NCBI RefSeq assembly: GCF_018531495.1
Contig: NZ_JAHDTI010000001.1
Coordinates: 1,426,001 to 1,490,000 of the forward strand
From: Nonomuraea sediminis
GTDB taxonomy: Bacteria; Actinomycetota; Actinomycetes; Streptosporangiales; Streptosporangiaceae
Direction of reading: 5' to 3'
DNA length: 64,000 nt
In this document: positions 54,240-63,394 of the stretch, piece by piece
Numbering within the stretch: the first letter of the stretch is position 1
Layout: every line of letters begins with the position of its first letter
Made by a program: the position numbers and the translations under genes
The notes under the pieces: model-generated
Databases searched by the model: none
Told to the model about the DNA's origin: nothing
The model's input: only the letters and a program-made list of their open reading frames with translations

Positions 54240-54450
54240 ACTTCTGAGGGATGTTACGACGGATCCAATCGTGTAAGCAACGGATTCGAGCGTGCCATGT
54301 GAGCTGCAGGCGTGATTCAATCAAGCTCTCTGCTGTATCGATCTCCGATGGGAAGCTCCCAGGTCCATGGACCGCAACGGCCATCGCGGCGCTCCCGCTG
54401 AGTGGGGCGTACGATCGAGCGCAGCCGTGCCGCGCTGGGATGCTGGCTCC

Positions 54451-54891
54451 ATGGACGACACCGATCGCGCCATCCTGCGCGAACTGCAGATCGACGGCCG
54501 CATCCCCTACGCTGAACTCGGCCCCAAGGTGGGGCTGTCCCCGTCCGCGGCCCGCCAGCGCCTGCAGCGCCTGCTGGAGACGAAGGCCGTACAGGTCGTC
54601 GGCGTCACCGACCCCATCGCCATGGGCAATCAGGCCATGGCCCTTCTAGGGATCCGAGCCGACGCGGATCCGCGCGCGATCGCCGAGGTCCTCTCCCGGC
54701 AAGAGGAAGTCATCTACGTCGTCCTGACCGCCGGCCCCTATGGCCTCTTCGCCGAGGTCGTCTGCGCCTCTCCTCCCGACCTGCTCGACTTCGTCAACGA
54801 CGTGGTCCGCGACATCGACGGCGTGATCGGCGTCGACGCCTTTCCCTACTTCGGCATCCACACCCACCGCTTCCTGTGGGGCGTGGGCTGA
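54451..54891 (+). CDS. Lrp/AsnC-family transcriptional regulator (paralogue)
   Basis: The protein has 146 residues, same layout as the Lrp at 47798-48238, with most residues identical (for example GRIPYAELGPKVGLSPSAAR and YFGIHTHRFLWGVG). It is divergent from the importer operon, whereas its twin lies at the other end of the same cluster. The ATG at 54451 was chosen because it matches the twin's start. The pair probably arose by duplication and may bind the same or related sites. Confidence 0.92.
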   Translation: MDDTDRAILRELQIDGRIPYAELGPKVGLSPSAARQRLQRLLETKAVQVVGVTDPIAMGNQAMALLGIRADADPRAIAEVLSRQEEVIYVVLTAGPYGLFAEVVCASPPDLLDFVNDVVRDIDGVIGVDAFPYFGIHTHRFLWGVG

Positions 54892-54908
54892 GAACGGCGC
54901 TGATGCGG

Positions 54909-56144
54909 CTAGGCAGGCTGGGCGAGGGTGGGGATCACCGCTGCCAGCAGCAGGACGAGGGTCCACAGGGCGGGGGCGGAGCTGAGGATCTGCTCCCGCA
55001 GGGCGGCAGCGCGCTCCACGGCGACCTGGTCGCGCGTGAGCCACCACGGGCTCGTCCGTTCCTCCAGCCGCTGGTAAGCGATGCCGAGGATCGCGCCGAA
55101 GAGGAGATGCGCGACCAGCTGGGAGCTGGTCGCCATTCCCTGCAGGTGCTCGAGGATCCACCAGAGGAACCCGTAGGACACTCCCCAGCCGATCCCCGAG
55201 GCGGGGTCGAAGCTGCGCCCGCGGAACGCGAGCGCGTACGTCACCCCGACGACGAGCCCTTCCGCGACGGCCGCGGGACCGGTGAAGAACGCCGCGATCA
55301 CGCCTCCGGCGAGTCCGAGCACGGCCCCGTATCCCGCCGCACGAAGCCTGGAGATGCCGGACATGTCAGGGCGCAGCCGCCTGACGTCGTCTTCGAACAA
55401 CACGCGCCGCAGATCGCCCAGCCAGGTGAAGACGGCGCCCGTGCCCGCGCCGAGCAGCAGGTACGCGGGCAGGATCGGCAACGTGGCGCGCACGGCCTCG
55501 ATCGACCAGTCCAGCCGCCCCCCGGCCAGCAGCGGCGGAAGCGTGAGCGCGACCACGATCCACCACGCGAAGCCGTACACCATCCCCCTGATGAGCTCGG
55601 GCCCGGTGCCCTGCGACCGTCCGCCGAACAGCAGGGCGTATCCGGCGCCGACGCCCAGGGACACGAGCAGCAGGTCGCGCGGCAGCACCGCGGCGACGAG
55701 CAGCCCGGCCGCCAGGCCCCTGACCAGCGTGGCCAGGCCGATCCGCCGGGGCTCCGCCTGCCCCCATGCGTACACCGCGGCGGTGACCGCGCCGTAGGCG
55801 AGGTGGCCGAAGAAGCTCGGGGTCAGGCTCTGGCCGCTGGTGAGATCCCAGATGACCGGCCGGCCGAGCAGGATCGGCAGCAGGGTCAGCGGCCCCAGGA
55901 ACCACCACAGCGCGCCGTACACCAGCCCCCAGAACAGCAGCTCGCGCGCCGCGGTGTGCTGGCGCTCGACCAGCAACCCGAAGATGGCGCCGATGATGGC
56001 CGCGAACAGCATGTGCACGGCGAACCCGAGCGCGACAGAATCGGTGCGGACGATCGCGGCGACGGTCGGCAGGAACCCGATCTGCGCCATGACGGCGCCG
56101 AACACCAGCCCGCCGACCAGCCCGGACACGGCTCCCCTAATCAT
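54909..56144 (-). CDS. polytopic membrane protein built of repeated units
   Basis: The protein has 411 residues and about ten membrane segments. A repeated unit is visible: WGLVYGALWWFLGPLTLLPI with HLAYGAVTAAVYAW, MVYGFAWWIVVALTLPPLLA with AYLLLGAGTGAVFTW, and VSYGFLWWILEHLQGMA with AHLLFGAILGIAYQ. The same unit occurs in the membrane domain of the flavoprotein upstream. The ATG at 56144 lies 10 bases after GAGGG and inside the flavoprotein end. Function unknown; it may form the membrane core of a redox complex. Confidence 0.85.
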   Translation of the reverse strand: MIRGAVSGLVGGLVFGAVMAQIGFLPTVAAIVRTDSVALGFAVHMLFAAIIGAIFGLLVERQHTAARELLFWGLVYGALWWFLGPLTLLPILLGRPVIWDLTSGQSLTPSFFGHLAYGAVTAAVYAWGQAEPRRIGLATLVRGLAAGLLVAAVLPRDLLLVSLGVGAGYALLFGGRSQGTGPELIRGMVYGFAWWIVVALTLPPLLAGGRLDWSIEAVRATLPILPAYLLLGAGTGAVFTWLGDLRRVLFEDDVRRLRPDMSGISRLRAAGYGAVLGLAGGVIAAFFTGPAAVAEGLVVGVTYALAFRGRSFDPASGIGWGVSYGFLWWILEHLQGMATSSQLVAHLLFGAILGIAYQRLEERTSPWWLTRDQVAVERAAALREQILSSAPALWTLVLLLAAVIPTLAQPA

Positions 56145-58062
56145 GTGCGACATCCCTCGGGAAGGCCAGGTCGGTCAGGACCCTGAGCTTGTTCTCCAGC
56201 CTGGGCAGCTTGGCCAGGTAGACCAGCCTCCATACGGCCCACGCCGCGAAGCCGGACAGGCGTCGCCCGCGGATCTCCGCGACAGCGGTCCGATGGCCGA
56301 GCGCCACCAGGACGCCGAGCGACCGGTATCGGAACGCCGCGGGCTCGCGTCCCGACAGGACGGCGGCGACGTTGTCGGCCACGGCCTTGCCCTGGCGCAG
56401 CGCGTGCTGCGCCGTCGGCGGGTACGGCACGCCGTCAGGGCCGGGGATCCGCGCGCAGTCGCCCACGGCCCAGACCCCGTTCCCTCCGGGGACGCGCAGG
56501 CAGCCGTCGGCCTCGGTCCCGAGCGGGTGCGGCTGGTTGCCCGCCGTCCAGACCAGGGTGCGGGTCGCGATCTCGTCACCTTCGCGCAGCCGTACGGCTC
56601 GCGCCGACGCACCGCTCACGTGCCTGCCCAGCAGAATCTCGATGCCCCGCCGCGCCAGCTTCTCCCGCGCGTACGCCCCCAGCGACGCGGACAGCTCGGG
56701 CAGGATGCGATCACCCGCGTGCACCAGCACGAACCGCGGATCCTCGGGACGGATGCCGGGATAGCGATGGAGCACCCCGTGCACCAGGTCGAACAGCTCC
56801 GCGACCGCCTCGGCCCCGGCGAAGCCGCCACCGGCCACCACGAACGTCAGCAGCTCCGGCCGCTGCCCCTCGTCGAGGTCGGCGGCCTCGAGCAGGCCGA
56901 GCACGTGGTTGCGCAACCTCGCGGCGTCCTCGACCGTCTTCAGGGTGAACGCGTGCTCGGCCAGCCCGGGCAGCCCGTGGAACGACGGCACCGACCCCAC
57001 TGCCACCACGAGCTGGTCGTACGGCACCGCCGCCCCGCCGGCCACCTGGACCGAGCGCGAGGCGGTGTCGATCTTCTCGACCCTGCCGTGCACGAAGGCC
57101 GTCCGCGTCAGCATCGCACGGACGGGCACGCTGACATGTCGTGGCTCGAGCGCTCCTCCGGCGACCCCGGCCAGCATCGGGGTGAACAGCATCGAGGTCG
57201 AATCGCTGATCAGCGTGACGTCGGCGCGCAGGCCCCGCGCCAGGAACCACTCCAGCCGCCTGGCGGCGCCCACCCCGCCGAACCCGCCGCCCACGATCAC
57301 CACGCGAGCGATCCGTGCCTGCTCCGTGGCGGCCGGGGCCGGCGCCCGCCGCAGGGCCACGAAGAGCAGCGGACCGGTGAGCCCGCCGAGCAGGACCTCG
57401 CCGACCAGCGCACGGAAGTCCCCGCTCTGGATGGTCCACATGGGATGGCCGCCGAGCAGGACGGGCAGCAGGGTCAGCTGCCAGAGCACCCACGCCAGCA
57501 GCCCCACCAGCAGGCCGCAGGCGAACGCGTTGGCCAGGTTGTACAGGCGTGCGCCGAAGAACCCGCCGAGCACGGCGCCCAGCAGGGCCGCGTGGCCGAG
57601 GAAGAGCGCCCACTGCCCCAGGTCGATCATGCCGTTGACGGCCATCAGCGAGGCTACAAGCAGCCCCGCGGCCAGCCCTGCCAGCGAACCGAGCCCGACG
57701 GTCCTGCTCCGCAGCCGCGGCGCCAGGGACACGACCGCCAGGAACCCCATGACGAGCAGCAGGTTGCGGCCGTAGTCGAGCGGCAGGATCGACGGATTGT
57801 CCGGCCTCCTCCCCCAGGCCAGCACGGTCGGCAAGGTCGCCAGCAGCACCGTGCCCGCGACGATCAGCCCGGCGCGCACCCACCTGTCGGCCCGACTCAC
57901 CAGCAGCCCCGCCAGCAGGACCACCGGCACGAGCACGGCGTCGTGCACGACGAGCACGCCGCCGAACCACAGGGCCCAGCCCTCCGGGTAGCTGTCCATG
58001 ACCAGCCCGACCAGGCCCGCCACGACCAGCCCCGCGCCGAGCGCGTATCCGATCCACTTCAT
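56137..58062 (-). CDS. NDH-2-like flavoprotein with an N-terminal membrane domain
   Basis: The protein has 641 residues. The first 240 form about seven membrane segments, the second half of which (WVLWQLTLLPVLLGGHPMW) resembles the repeat of the next gene. From about 250 a type-II NADH dehydrogenase-like domain follows: VVIVGGGFGGVGAARRLEW (FAD), VVAGGGFAGAEAVAEL (NADH) and VWAVGDCARIPG (FAD). Usual NDH-2 proteins have no such membrane part. It overlaps the Moco gene by four bases (ATGA), fixing the start. Confidence 0.9.
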   Translation of the reverse strand: MKWIGYALGAGLVVAGLVGLVMDSYPEGWALWFGGVLVVHDAVLVPVVLLAGLLVSRADRWVRAGLIVAGTVLLATLPTVLAWGRRPDNPSILPLDYGRNLLLVMGFLAVVSLAPRLRSRTVGLGSLAGLAAGLLVASLMAVNGMIDLGQWALFLGHAALLGAVLGGFFGARLYNLANAFACGLLVGLLAWVLWQLTLLPVLLGGHPMWTIQSGDFRALVGEVLLGGLTGPLLFVALRRAPAPAATEQARIARVVIVGGGFGGVGAARRLEWFLARGLRADVTLISDSTSMLFTPMLAGVAGGALEPRHVSVPVRAMLTRTAFVHGRVEKIDTASRSVQVAGGAAVPYDQLVVAVGSVPSFHGLPGLAEHAFTLKTVEDAARLRNHVLGLLEAADLDEGQRPELLTFVVAGGGFAGAEAVAELFDLVHGVLHRYPGIRPEDPRFVLVHAGDRILPELSASLGAYAREKLARRGIEILLGRHVSGASARAVRLREGDEIATRTLVWTAGNQPHPLGTEADGCLRVPGGNGVWAVGDCARIPGPDGVPYPPTAQHALRQGKAVADNVAAVLSGREPAAFRYRSLGVLVALGHRTAVAEIRGRRLSGFAAWAVWRLVYLAKLPRLENKLRVLTDLAFPRDVAHD

Positions 58063-59168
58063 GCGACCCTCACCGTGCCGACCCACTTGGTCTGCATGAC
58101 GCCGGGCCGGTTGGGCGCGATCAGCCGCACGGGGTAGCCGTGGTCGGCGTCGAGCGTGCGCCCGTTGATCGTCAGCGCCAGCAGGGTCAGCGGATCGTTC
58201 CAGTGCGGGGGACGCACTTCGCTGCTCCGGTAGTAGCCGGTCTGCTCAAGCGACTCCACGGTCACGAACGCCTCCGGGGACGCGCCCGCGCGCAGCAGCA
58301 GGTCGCGCAGCCGGACGCCCGACCACTCGCACTCGACGCTCCAGCCTTCCACGCACGAGATCGGCAACCTGACCGTGTGCTGCGGCAGCCGTACCAGCTC
58401 TTCGTAGGTCAGGGAGAGCTCGGTGCGGACGGCGCCCGTGACCACCAGCCGGTAGCCCGGGTCGCGGATCGCGTCGAGCACGCCGGCCGCGACGGCCGAC
58501 CTGTTGACCGGCACGCCCTGGGGTCCGATGCGCGGGTTTCTGGGTGCCAGTACGGCCAGCCGTTCCAGCGGGGCGAAGGTCTCCCCGACGGTGAGCAGCG
58601 CGGCCAGGCCCGACGCCGCGGCGACCGTGGTCAGGAAGCGGCGCCGATCAGCGCCGTCCACCCTTGCCCACGCGTTCCTGCGGATCTTCGCCCATTCGTT
58701 GACGACATGGATGATCAGCGCGCCGTACACGATGAAGGCGGTCCAGTAGTGCGCCTGGATGAACCCGAACGGCCACAGGTAGCTGTAGGCGATGTTCATC
58801 AGCCCGGTGACCAGTTGGAACAGCGCTCCGGCCACCAGGAGCAGGACGAACAGCCGTTCCAGGGCATGTCCGACGGAGCGCAGCGGCGGCCACTGCCACA
58901 GCTTGGGATAGACCGTCCACAGCTTCGCCAGCAGCAGCGGGACCGTGGCTATCCCGCTGATGACGTGCAGGCCCTGGGTGATCCGGTAGAGGTTGACCGG
59001 CCGCGACGGCCACAGCAGCCAGGGGGGCGGGTGCTGCACGAAGTGGCTGAACAAGCCGGTGGCGAAGGCGACGGTGAAGCTGATGCCCAGCCACATGCCC
59101 AGCTTGGCCGCCACTCTTTCGGAGCGCAGACGGCTGGTGAACCTGGACGAGAGGTCCTGGACGAACAT
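58059..59168 (-). CDS. molybdopterin-dependent oxidoreductase with cytochrome b-like N-terminus
   Basis: The protein has 369 residues. Four membrane segments (about 20-160) carry candidate haem ligands in GLFSHFVQH, QGLHVISG and YGALIIHVVNEW. A fifth hydrophobic segment after DRRRFLTTVAAASGLA looks like an internal Tat-type signal. The C-terminal sulfite-oxidase-like Moco domain (about 215-369) has LPISCVEGWSVECEWSGV with the molybdenum-binding Cys, and GYPVRLIAPN. It probably reduces an extracytoplasmic substrate with electrons from quinol through its own cytochrome. AGGAGGTGG precedes the ATG. Confidence 0.9.
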   Translation of the reverse strand: MFVQDLSSRFTSRLRSERVAAKLGMWLGISFTVAFATGLFSHFVQHPPPWLLWPSRPVNLYRITQGLHVISGIATVPLLLAKLWTVYPKLWQWPPLRSVGHALERLFVLLLVAGALFQLVTGLMNIAYSYLWPFGFIQAHYWTAFIVYGALIIHVVNEWAKIRRNAWARVDGADRRRFLTTVAAASGLAALLTVGETFAPLERLAVLAPRNPRIGPQGVPVNRSAVAAGVLDAIRDPGYRLVVTGAVRTELSLTYEELVRLPQHTVRLPISCVEGWSVECEWSGVRLRDLLLRAGASPEAFVTVESLEQTGYYRSSEVRPPHWNDPLTLLALTINGRTLDADHGYPVRLIAPNRPGVMQTKWVGTVRVA

Positions 59169-59507
59169 CGCCGCACCACCTCCTGCAGTGTCGGCCTTCT
59201 CTGCGACAACACTCCGAGCCTCGCATCACCCGGCCGCTATGAGGCCGCTACGACACGTATCGTCCGCACTCCGTAAGAACTCATCCTCGCAGGTCACGGT
59301 CCTCGTCGTGGACGTCGCCCCGCCTCGACGGAGACGGCGACAGAGGTCGGGCTAAACTGTATAAAAGGGGCATATCGGGCACATCTGCCCGCCTGACCGC
59401 TCTGGATTCGGGGTGATCCGCGTGCCAGATCAACCATCCAAGGGGGACGCCCAACGCGATCGGGCCCGGCCGAGCAGCGCGGTCCGGAAGCCACCGATGG
59501 GGTCCTC
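59169..59507. other. divergent intergenic region
   Basis: It separates the redox operon from the GH15 gene. Around 59354-59380 it is AT-rich (CTAAACTGTATAAAAGGGG), a likely promoter for the GH15 gene. No small gene was seen. Confidence 0.4.
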
Positions 59508-61313
59508 ATGAGCACGCGACCGATCAGCGACCATGCCCTGCTGGGAGACTGCCGATCGGCGGCCCTGGTGACCACCGACGGCTCGGTGGACTGGCTCTGC
59601 GCGCCTCGCTTCGACAGCCCATCCATCTTCGCCAGGTTGCTCGACGAGGACGCCGGACACTGGTCGATCCGCTCTGCCGGCGCCTCAGAGGTCACTCGCC
59701 GGTATGTCGACGACACGCTGGCCTTGGAGACCACCTTCCACGGCCCGGACGGCACCCTCGTCCTGCTGGACACTCTCGCATTGGGCCGGGGCGAGCGCGG
59801 GCATTCGATGGGCGCTTCCTCCCCGGGGGTCCTGTTGCGCCAGGCCACCTGTACCGAGGGGCGCGTCACAGTGGAGATGGAGTACGCGCCCAGACCCGAG
59901 TTCGGGCTGGTCAAGCCGCTCATGCAAGCCGTTCCCGGCGGCCTGGTCGCACACGGCGGCGCCCACGTCCTGACCTTGTCCACGCCCGTCGACCTGCGGG
60001 TGCGCGACTCGGTCGCCGACGCCACCATCACCCTGCGCGCAGGCGAACACCTCGAGCTCGCCCTGCAGACCGGCCACGCCTGGGGCCCTGAACCACAACT
60101 GCACAAGCCGCGCAACATCCATCGCCGCCTCAAGGACACGCTCGCGGGCTGGCGTTCCTGGTCCCAGTTGCACGCCGCGTACCAGGGCCCCTGGCAGACC
60201 CAGGTGGGACTCAGCGGCAGGGTGCTGCGTGCGCTGACGTTCGCCCCCACCGGCGCCATCGTCGCCGCGGCCACCACCTCCCTGCCCGAGAGCGTGGGCG
60301 GCGAACGCAACTGGGACTACCGCTACACCTGGGTCCGCGACGCGAGCTTCACTCTCCAGGCACTCTCCACGGCGGCGTGCGAGATGGAAGAGACCGCGTT
60401 CTTCACCTTCCTCGCCCGCGCCTCGGCGACCCAACTCGACCACGGCACGGATTTGCAGATCATGTACGGCGTCGGCGGCGAACGGGACCTGAGCGAACGC
60501 CCGCTGACCCATCTGGCCGGATGGCGGGGCAGCGCGCCCGTGCGCGTCGGCAACGACGCGTGGTTGCAGCGCCAGACGGACGTCTACGGCGAGGTGCTCG
60601 ACGCGGCCCACCAGATCTGCCGCGACTCCGGCACGCTCGACGCGCTCACGCGCTCCTTCCTGATCGGCGTGGCCGACGCGGCCGCGCGCAACTGGAACGA
60701 GCCGGACCAGAGCCTTTGGGAGATCCGAGGTCCCGCGCGGCACTTCCTCCATTCCAAACTCATGTGCTGGGTGGGGCTCGATCGGGCGATCGCGCTGGCG
60801 CCGCTGCTGGGAGCGGCCGACCGCGTCGACTCCTGGCGGCGCACCCGCGAGGAGATCCGCGCGGCGATTCTCACCCGGGGATGGAACGACGACCTCGGCA
60901 CCTTCACCCAGGCGTTCGACGCTCCAGATCTGGACGCGGCCCTTCTCATGATGCCGCTGGTCGGCTTCCTGCCCGGCGACCATCCCCAGGTACGCGCCAC
61001 TGTCAAGGCCGTGGCCGACCACCTCACGGACGCTCGCGGCCTGGTCCACCGCTACCGCGCCGCCGACGGGCTCCCTGGGGACGAGGGCACGTTCCTGCTG
61101 TGCACCTTCTGGCTCGCCCACGCCCAGGCACTGGCCGGCGATGAGGCTCTCGCGCGAAAGGCGTTTCAGACCGCGACCTCGTACGCCAACGACGTCGGGC
61201 TGCTGGCGGAGGAGGTGGACTCCGCCACGGGCGAACCGCTCGGCAACTTCCCCCAGGCCTTCAGCCACATCGGCCTCATCAACGCCGCCCGCGCCATCCG
61301 CGACATCGCCTAG
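59508..61313 (+). CDS. glycoside hydrolase family 15 protein (glucoamylase/trehalase type)
   Basis: The protein has 601 residues, the length of actinobacterial GH15 trehalases and glucan hydrolases. It has an N-terminal beta-domain (LLGDCRSAALVTTDGSVDWL) and an (alpha/alpha)6 catalytic barrel with ERNWDYRYTWVRDASFTL and, near the end, FPQAFSHIGLINAA. LLAEEVD carries the likely catalytic acid/base Glu. No signal peptide, so it works in the cytoplasm. It stands alone. Confidence 0.93.
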   Translation: MSTRPISDHALLGDCRSAALVTTDGSVDWLCAPRFDSPSIFARLLDEDAGHWSIRSAGASEVTRRYVDDTLALETTFHGPDGTLVLLDTLALGRGERGHSMGASSPGVLLRQATCTEGRVTVEMEYAPRPEFGLVKPLMQAVPGGLVAHGGAHVLTLSTPVDLRVRDSVADATITLRAGEHLELALQTGHAWGPEPQLHKPRNIHRRLKDTLAGWRSWSQLHAAYQGPWQTQVGLSGRVLRALTFAPTGAIVAAATTSLPESVGGERNWDYRYTWVRDASFTLQALSTAACEMEETAFFTFLARASATQLDHGTDLQIMYGVGGERDLSERPLTHLAGWRGSAPVRVGNDAWLQRQTDVYGEVLDAAHQICRDSGTLDALTRSFLIGVADAAARNWNEPDQSLWEIRGPARHFLHSKLMCWVGLDRAIALAPLLGAADRVDSWRRTREEIRAAILTRGWNDDLGTFTQAFDAPDLDAALLMMPLVGFLPGDHPQVRATVKAVADHLTDARGLVHRYRAADGLPGDEGTFLLCTFWLAHAQALAGDEALARKAFQTATSYANDVGLLAEEVDSATGEPLGNFPQAFSHIGLINAARAIRDIA

Positions 61314-61333
61314 TCGCCACTCCCGAGCGGAAC

Positions 61334-61361
61334 GTGCCGGACCGATGCTTCGGTCCGGCAC
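61334..61361. terminator. 11-bp hairpin between convergent genes
   Basis: GTGCCGGACCG (61334-61344) and CGGTCCGGCAC (61351-61361) are perfect arms around ATGCTT, 20 bp after the GH15 stop. It can serve both strands. Confidence 0.8.
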
Positions 61362-61376
61362 CACTGCTGTGACGTG

Positions 61377-61724
61377 TCAGGTCGCGCAGGTGACCTGTGC
61401 GCGCAGGGTCCAGGTGCCGGACTGGCCGGGAGTGGAGCGGTGCGCCCTGACGACGGTCATGTTGGGCTCGATGGAGCTGAAGAAGTACAGGTGGGTGTCT
61501 CCGGCGGTCTGCGGGATGATCAGCCCGCCCGTGCCGTGGACGGTGGTGCCCGACGGGCAGGTGGCCTGGGCGGCGCTGTCGTCCTGGCCCGCGGAGGAGG
61601 CGTCATGCTCGACCACCGCGTAGCCGGCGGGCCGGTCGGCGCACACGACGTGGGCGATCATGTCCCAGTTGCCGTTGAAGCCGCTGGTGACTTCCTCCCC
61701 AATGGCGAACGCGCCGACAGCCAC
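61377..61724 (-). pseudogene. C-terminal part of a secreted Cys-repeat protein
   Basis: The frame of 115 codons carries one and a half units of a repeat known from secreted actinobacterial proteins: AHVVCADRPAGYAVVEHDAS, QATCPSGTTVHGTGGLI and WTLRAQVTCAT. Such proteins begin with a signal peptide and an earlier repeat, both missing here. A GTG at 61724 exists but with only a weak site. It is probably a 5'-truncated gene. Between 61725 and 61996 no other gene was seen. Confidence 0.55.
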
Positions 61725-61926
61725 TCACTCCCCGGAACCGGGACCAGCAACGGACCACGGGATGGGCTCACCCTTTCCATCCAGGGGGCCGCCCAGGGCG
61801 GGTTTCGGTTTTGCTACGAGGTCAGCCGAGCTTCACGAAGAACTTGTCCCAGGCGATTACCCGACTTCTTCCAGACCTACCTGGCCGATGCCAAGTAAAC
61901 GTCCGGAAAGACAGCCGGGCCGAACG

Positions 61927-61952
61927 CGGCAGCCCGTCATGGCGGGCTGCCG
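61927..61952. terminator. 10-bp hairpin after the FAD oxidase gene
   Basis: CGGCAGCCCG (61927-61936) and CGGGCTGCCG (61943-61952) around TCATGG. It lies 45 bp beyond the oxidase stop (minus strand) and probably terminates it. Confidence 0.7.
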
Positions 61953-61996
61953 ACTAATGGTGATCGGTTGACTGACGACAACGATTCACCGGACGG

Positions 61997-63394
61997 CTAT
62001 CGCTGGCCAGGGTCGTCGACACTGGCGGGCGGAACGTTCTGGTTGAGCCGGAAAAGGTTGTCGGGATCCCAGGTTCGCTTGACTTGGGCGAGCCGCTGGT
62101 AGTTGTCGCCGTAGGCCCGGCGAACCCCCTCAGAACCCTCGTCGGCGAGGTGATTGACTTCCACTCCGATGGCCCACGACCGTGTCTCGGCCCACAAGCG
62201 GTCAGCCCACTCGATGTGCCTCTGCGGGTTCTCGTCGTCCGCCGACCAGGCCGCCCCGACCTCCATGCAGTAGGACGCCTCCCGGTGCCGGAAGGCGGTG
62301 GCGTCGGCCGCGACTCGCGCCGCCGCGCCACCCATCGGCAGCAGAAGCACACCGTTGTTCGGCGAGCTCAGCCCGCCGCCGTGCTCGATCATCGCTGCGA
62401 TGAGCTCCTCGGTTATCGCACCGCCCAGATGAGAGCGCATGTGATAGGGCGTGGACTGGCCCTGCGCGTCGAAGGTGTGTTGCAGTATCTCGAACGTCGT
62501 CGGTTCGACCAGGTCGGCGAACGGTCTGCCGAACCCGCGCACCGGCGCGAGCTCACGCTCCCCATCGGCGAGGGGCCCGACGTAACACATCGCCAGCGCG
62601 AGCACCGGCTTCCCGTGCAGTTCCTGGGGAACGAACGGCGCCGGCGGACCGGCGAGGATCGCCGACGCCACATTGACCTCGTCGGGGGCGCTCTGGCCGT
62701 ACCCGGCGAGGAAGCGCAGCACGTCGGCGGCGTCCTCCAACCGGTGCAGGACTATCCCACCGAGCAGCCGGTCGACCGGGTGCAGGCGCAGCGTGAACTC
62801 GAGAACGATCCCGAGATTGCCGCCGCCGCCCCGCAAGCCCCAGTAGAGGTCTTGATTCTCGTCGGCGCTCGCGCGGACGATCTTCCCCGAAGCGGTAAGG
62901 ACGTCGGCCGCGACGAGATTGTCGCAGGCGAGCCCGAAGATCCGCGCGAACCACCCGTTGCCCCCTCCGAGCGTCAGCCCGGCGACGCCCACATCGGCGA
63001 CGTGCCCGCCGACCGGCGCGAGGCTGTGCTGTGCGGCGGCCGCGGTGAGCTCACCCCAGCGCACACCGGGGCCGACGCTGGCCGTCCGCCGCTCTACGTC
63101 GACGACTACCTGCTTCATGGGGCCCAGGTCCAGGACCAAGCCGCCCTCCGTCGTCGAGAAGCCGGGGAAGCTGTGCCCGCCGCCGCGCACGGCGAGCTCG
63201 AGGCCGGTGTCACGTGCGACCGCCAGTGCCGATACGGCATCGTTTCGGGTTCGGCAGCGTGCGATGGCAGCGGGTTTGCGGTCGATCAGTTGGTTCCAAA
63301 CGCGGCGGGACGATTCGTAGTCGGCGTCCTCAGGCCGAATCACCTCGCCGTCGAAGCCGTCAGCCAACGCGCGTAGCGCGTCCTCAGGAGTCAC
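61997..63394 (-). CDS. FAD-linked oxidase, berberine-bridge-enzyme type
   Basis: The protein has 465 residues. The PCMH-type FAD domain (about 40-210) has ELAVRGGGHSFPGFSTTEGG with the His that usually binds FAD covalently, and VGGHVADVGVAGLTLGGGNG. In the second of these, where bicovalent enzymes have a Cys, the residue is Val. The C-terminal BBE motif YGDNYQRLAQVKRTWDPDNL closes it. The GTG at 63394 follows GGAGG. Members oxidise sugars or secondary metabolites with O2. No biosynthetic partner is nearby. Confidence 0.92.
   Translation of the reverse strand: MTPEDALRALADGFDGEVIRPEDADYESSRRVWNQLIDRKPAAIARCRTRNDAVSALAVARDTGLELAVRGGGHSFPGFSTTEGGLVLDLGPMKQVVVDVERRTASVGPGVRWGELTAAAAQHSLAPVGGHVADVGVAGLTLGGGNGWFARIFGLACDNLVAADVLTASGKIVRASADENQDLYWGLRGGGGNLGIVLEFTLRLHPVDRLLGGIVLHRLEDAADVLRFLAGYGQSAPDEVNVASAILAGPPAPFVPQELHGKPVLALAMCYVGPLADGERELAPVRGFGRPFADLVEPTTFEILQHTFDAQGQSTPYHMRSHLGGAITEELIAAMIEHGGGLSSPNNGVLLLPMGGAAARVAADATAFRHREASYCMEVGAAWSADDENPQRHIEWADRLWAETRSWAIGVEVNHLADEGSEGVRRAYGDNYQRLAQVKRTWDPDNLFRLNQNVPPASVDDPGQR

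Noticed and set aside
55840-58137. 765-codon open frame on the plus strand
   Set aside because: It runs antisense through the membrane protein and flavoprotein genes, is rich in Arg, Gln and His, and has no recognisable domain.
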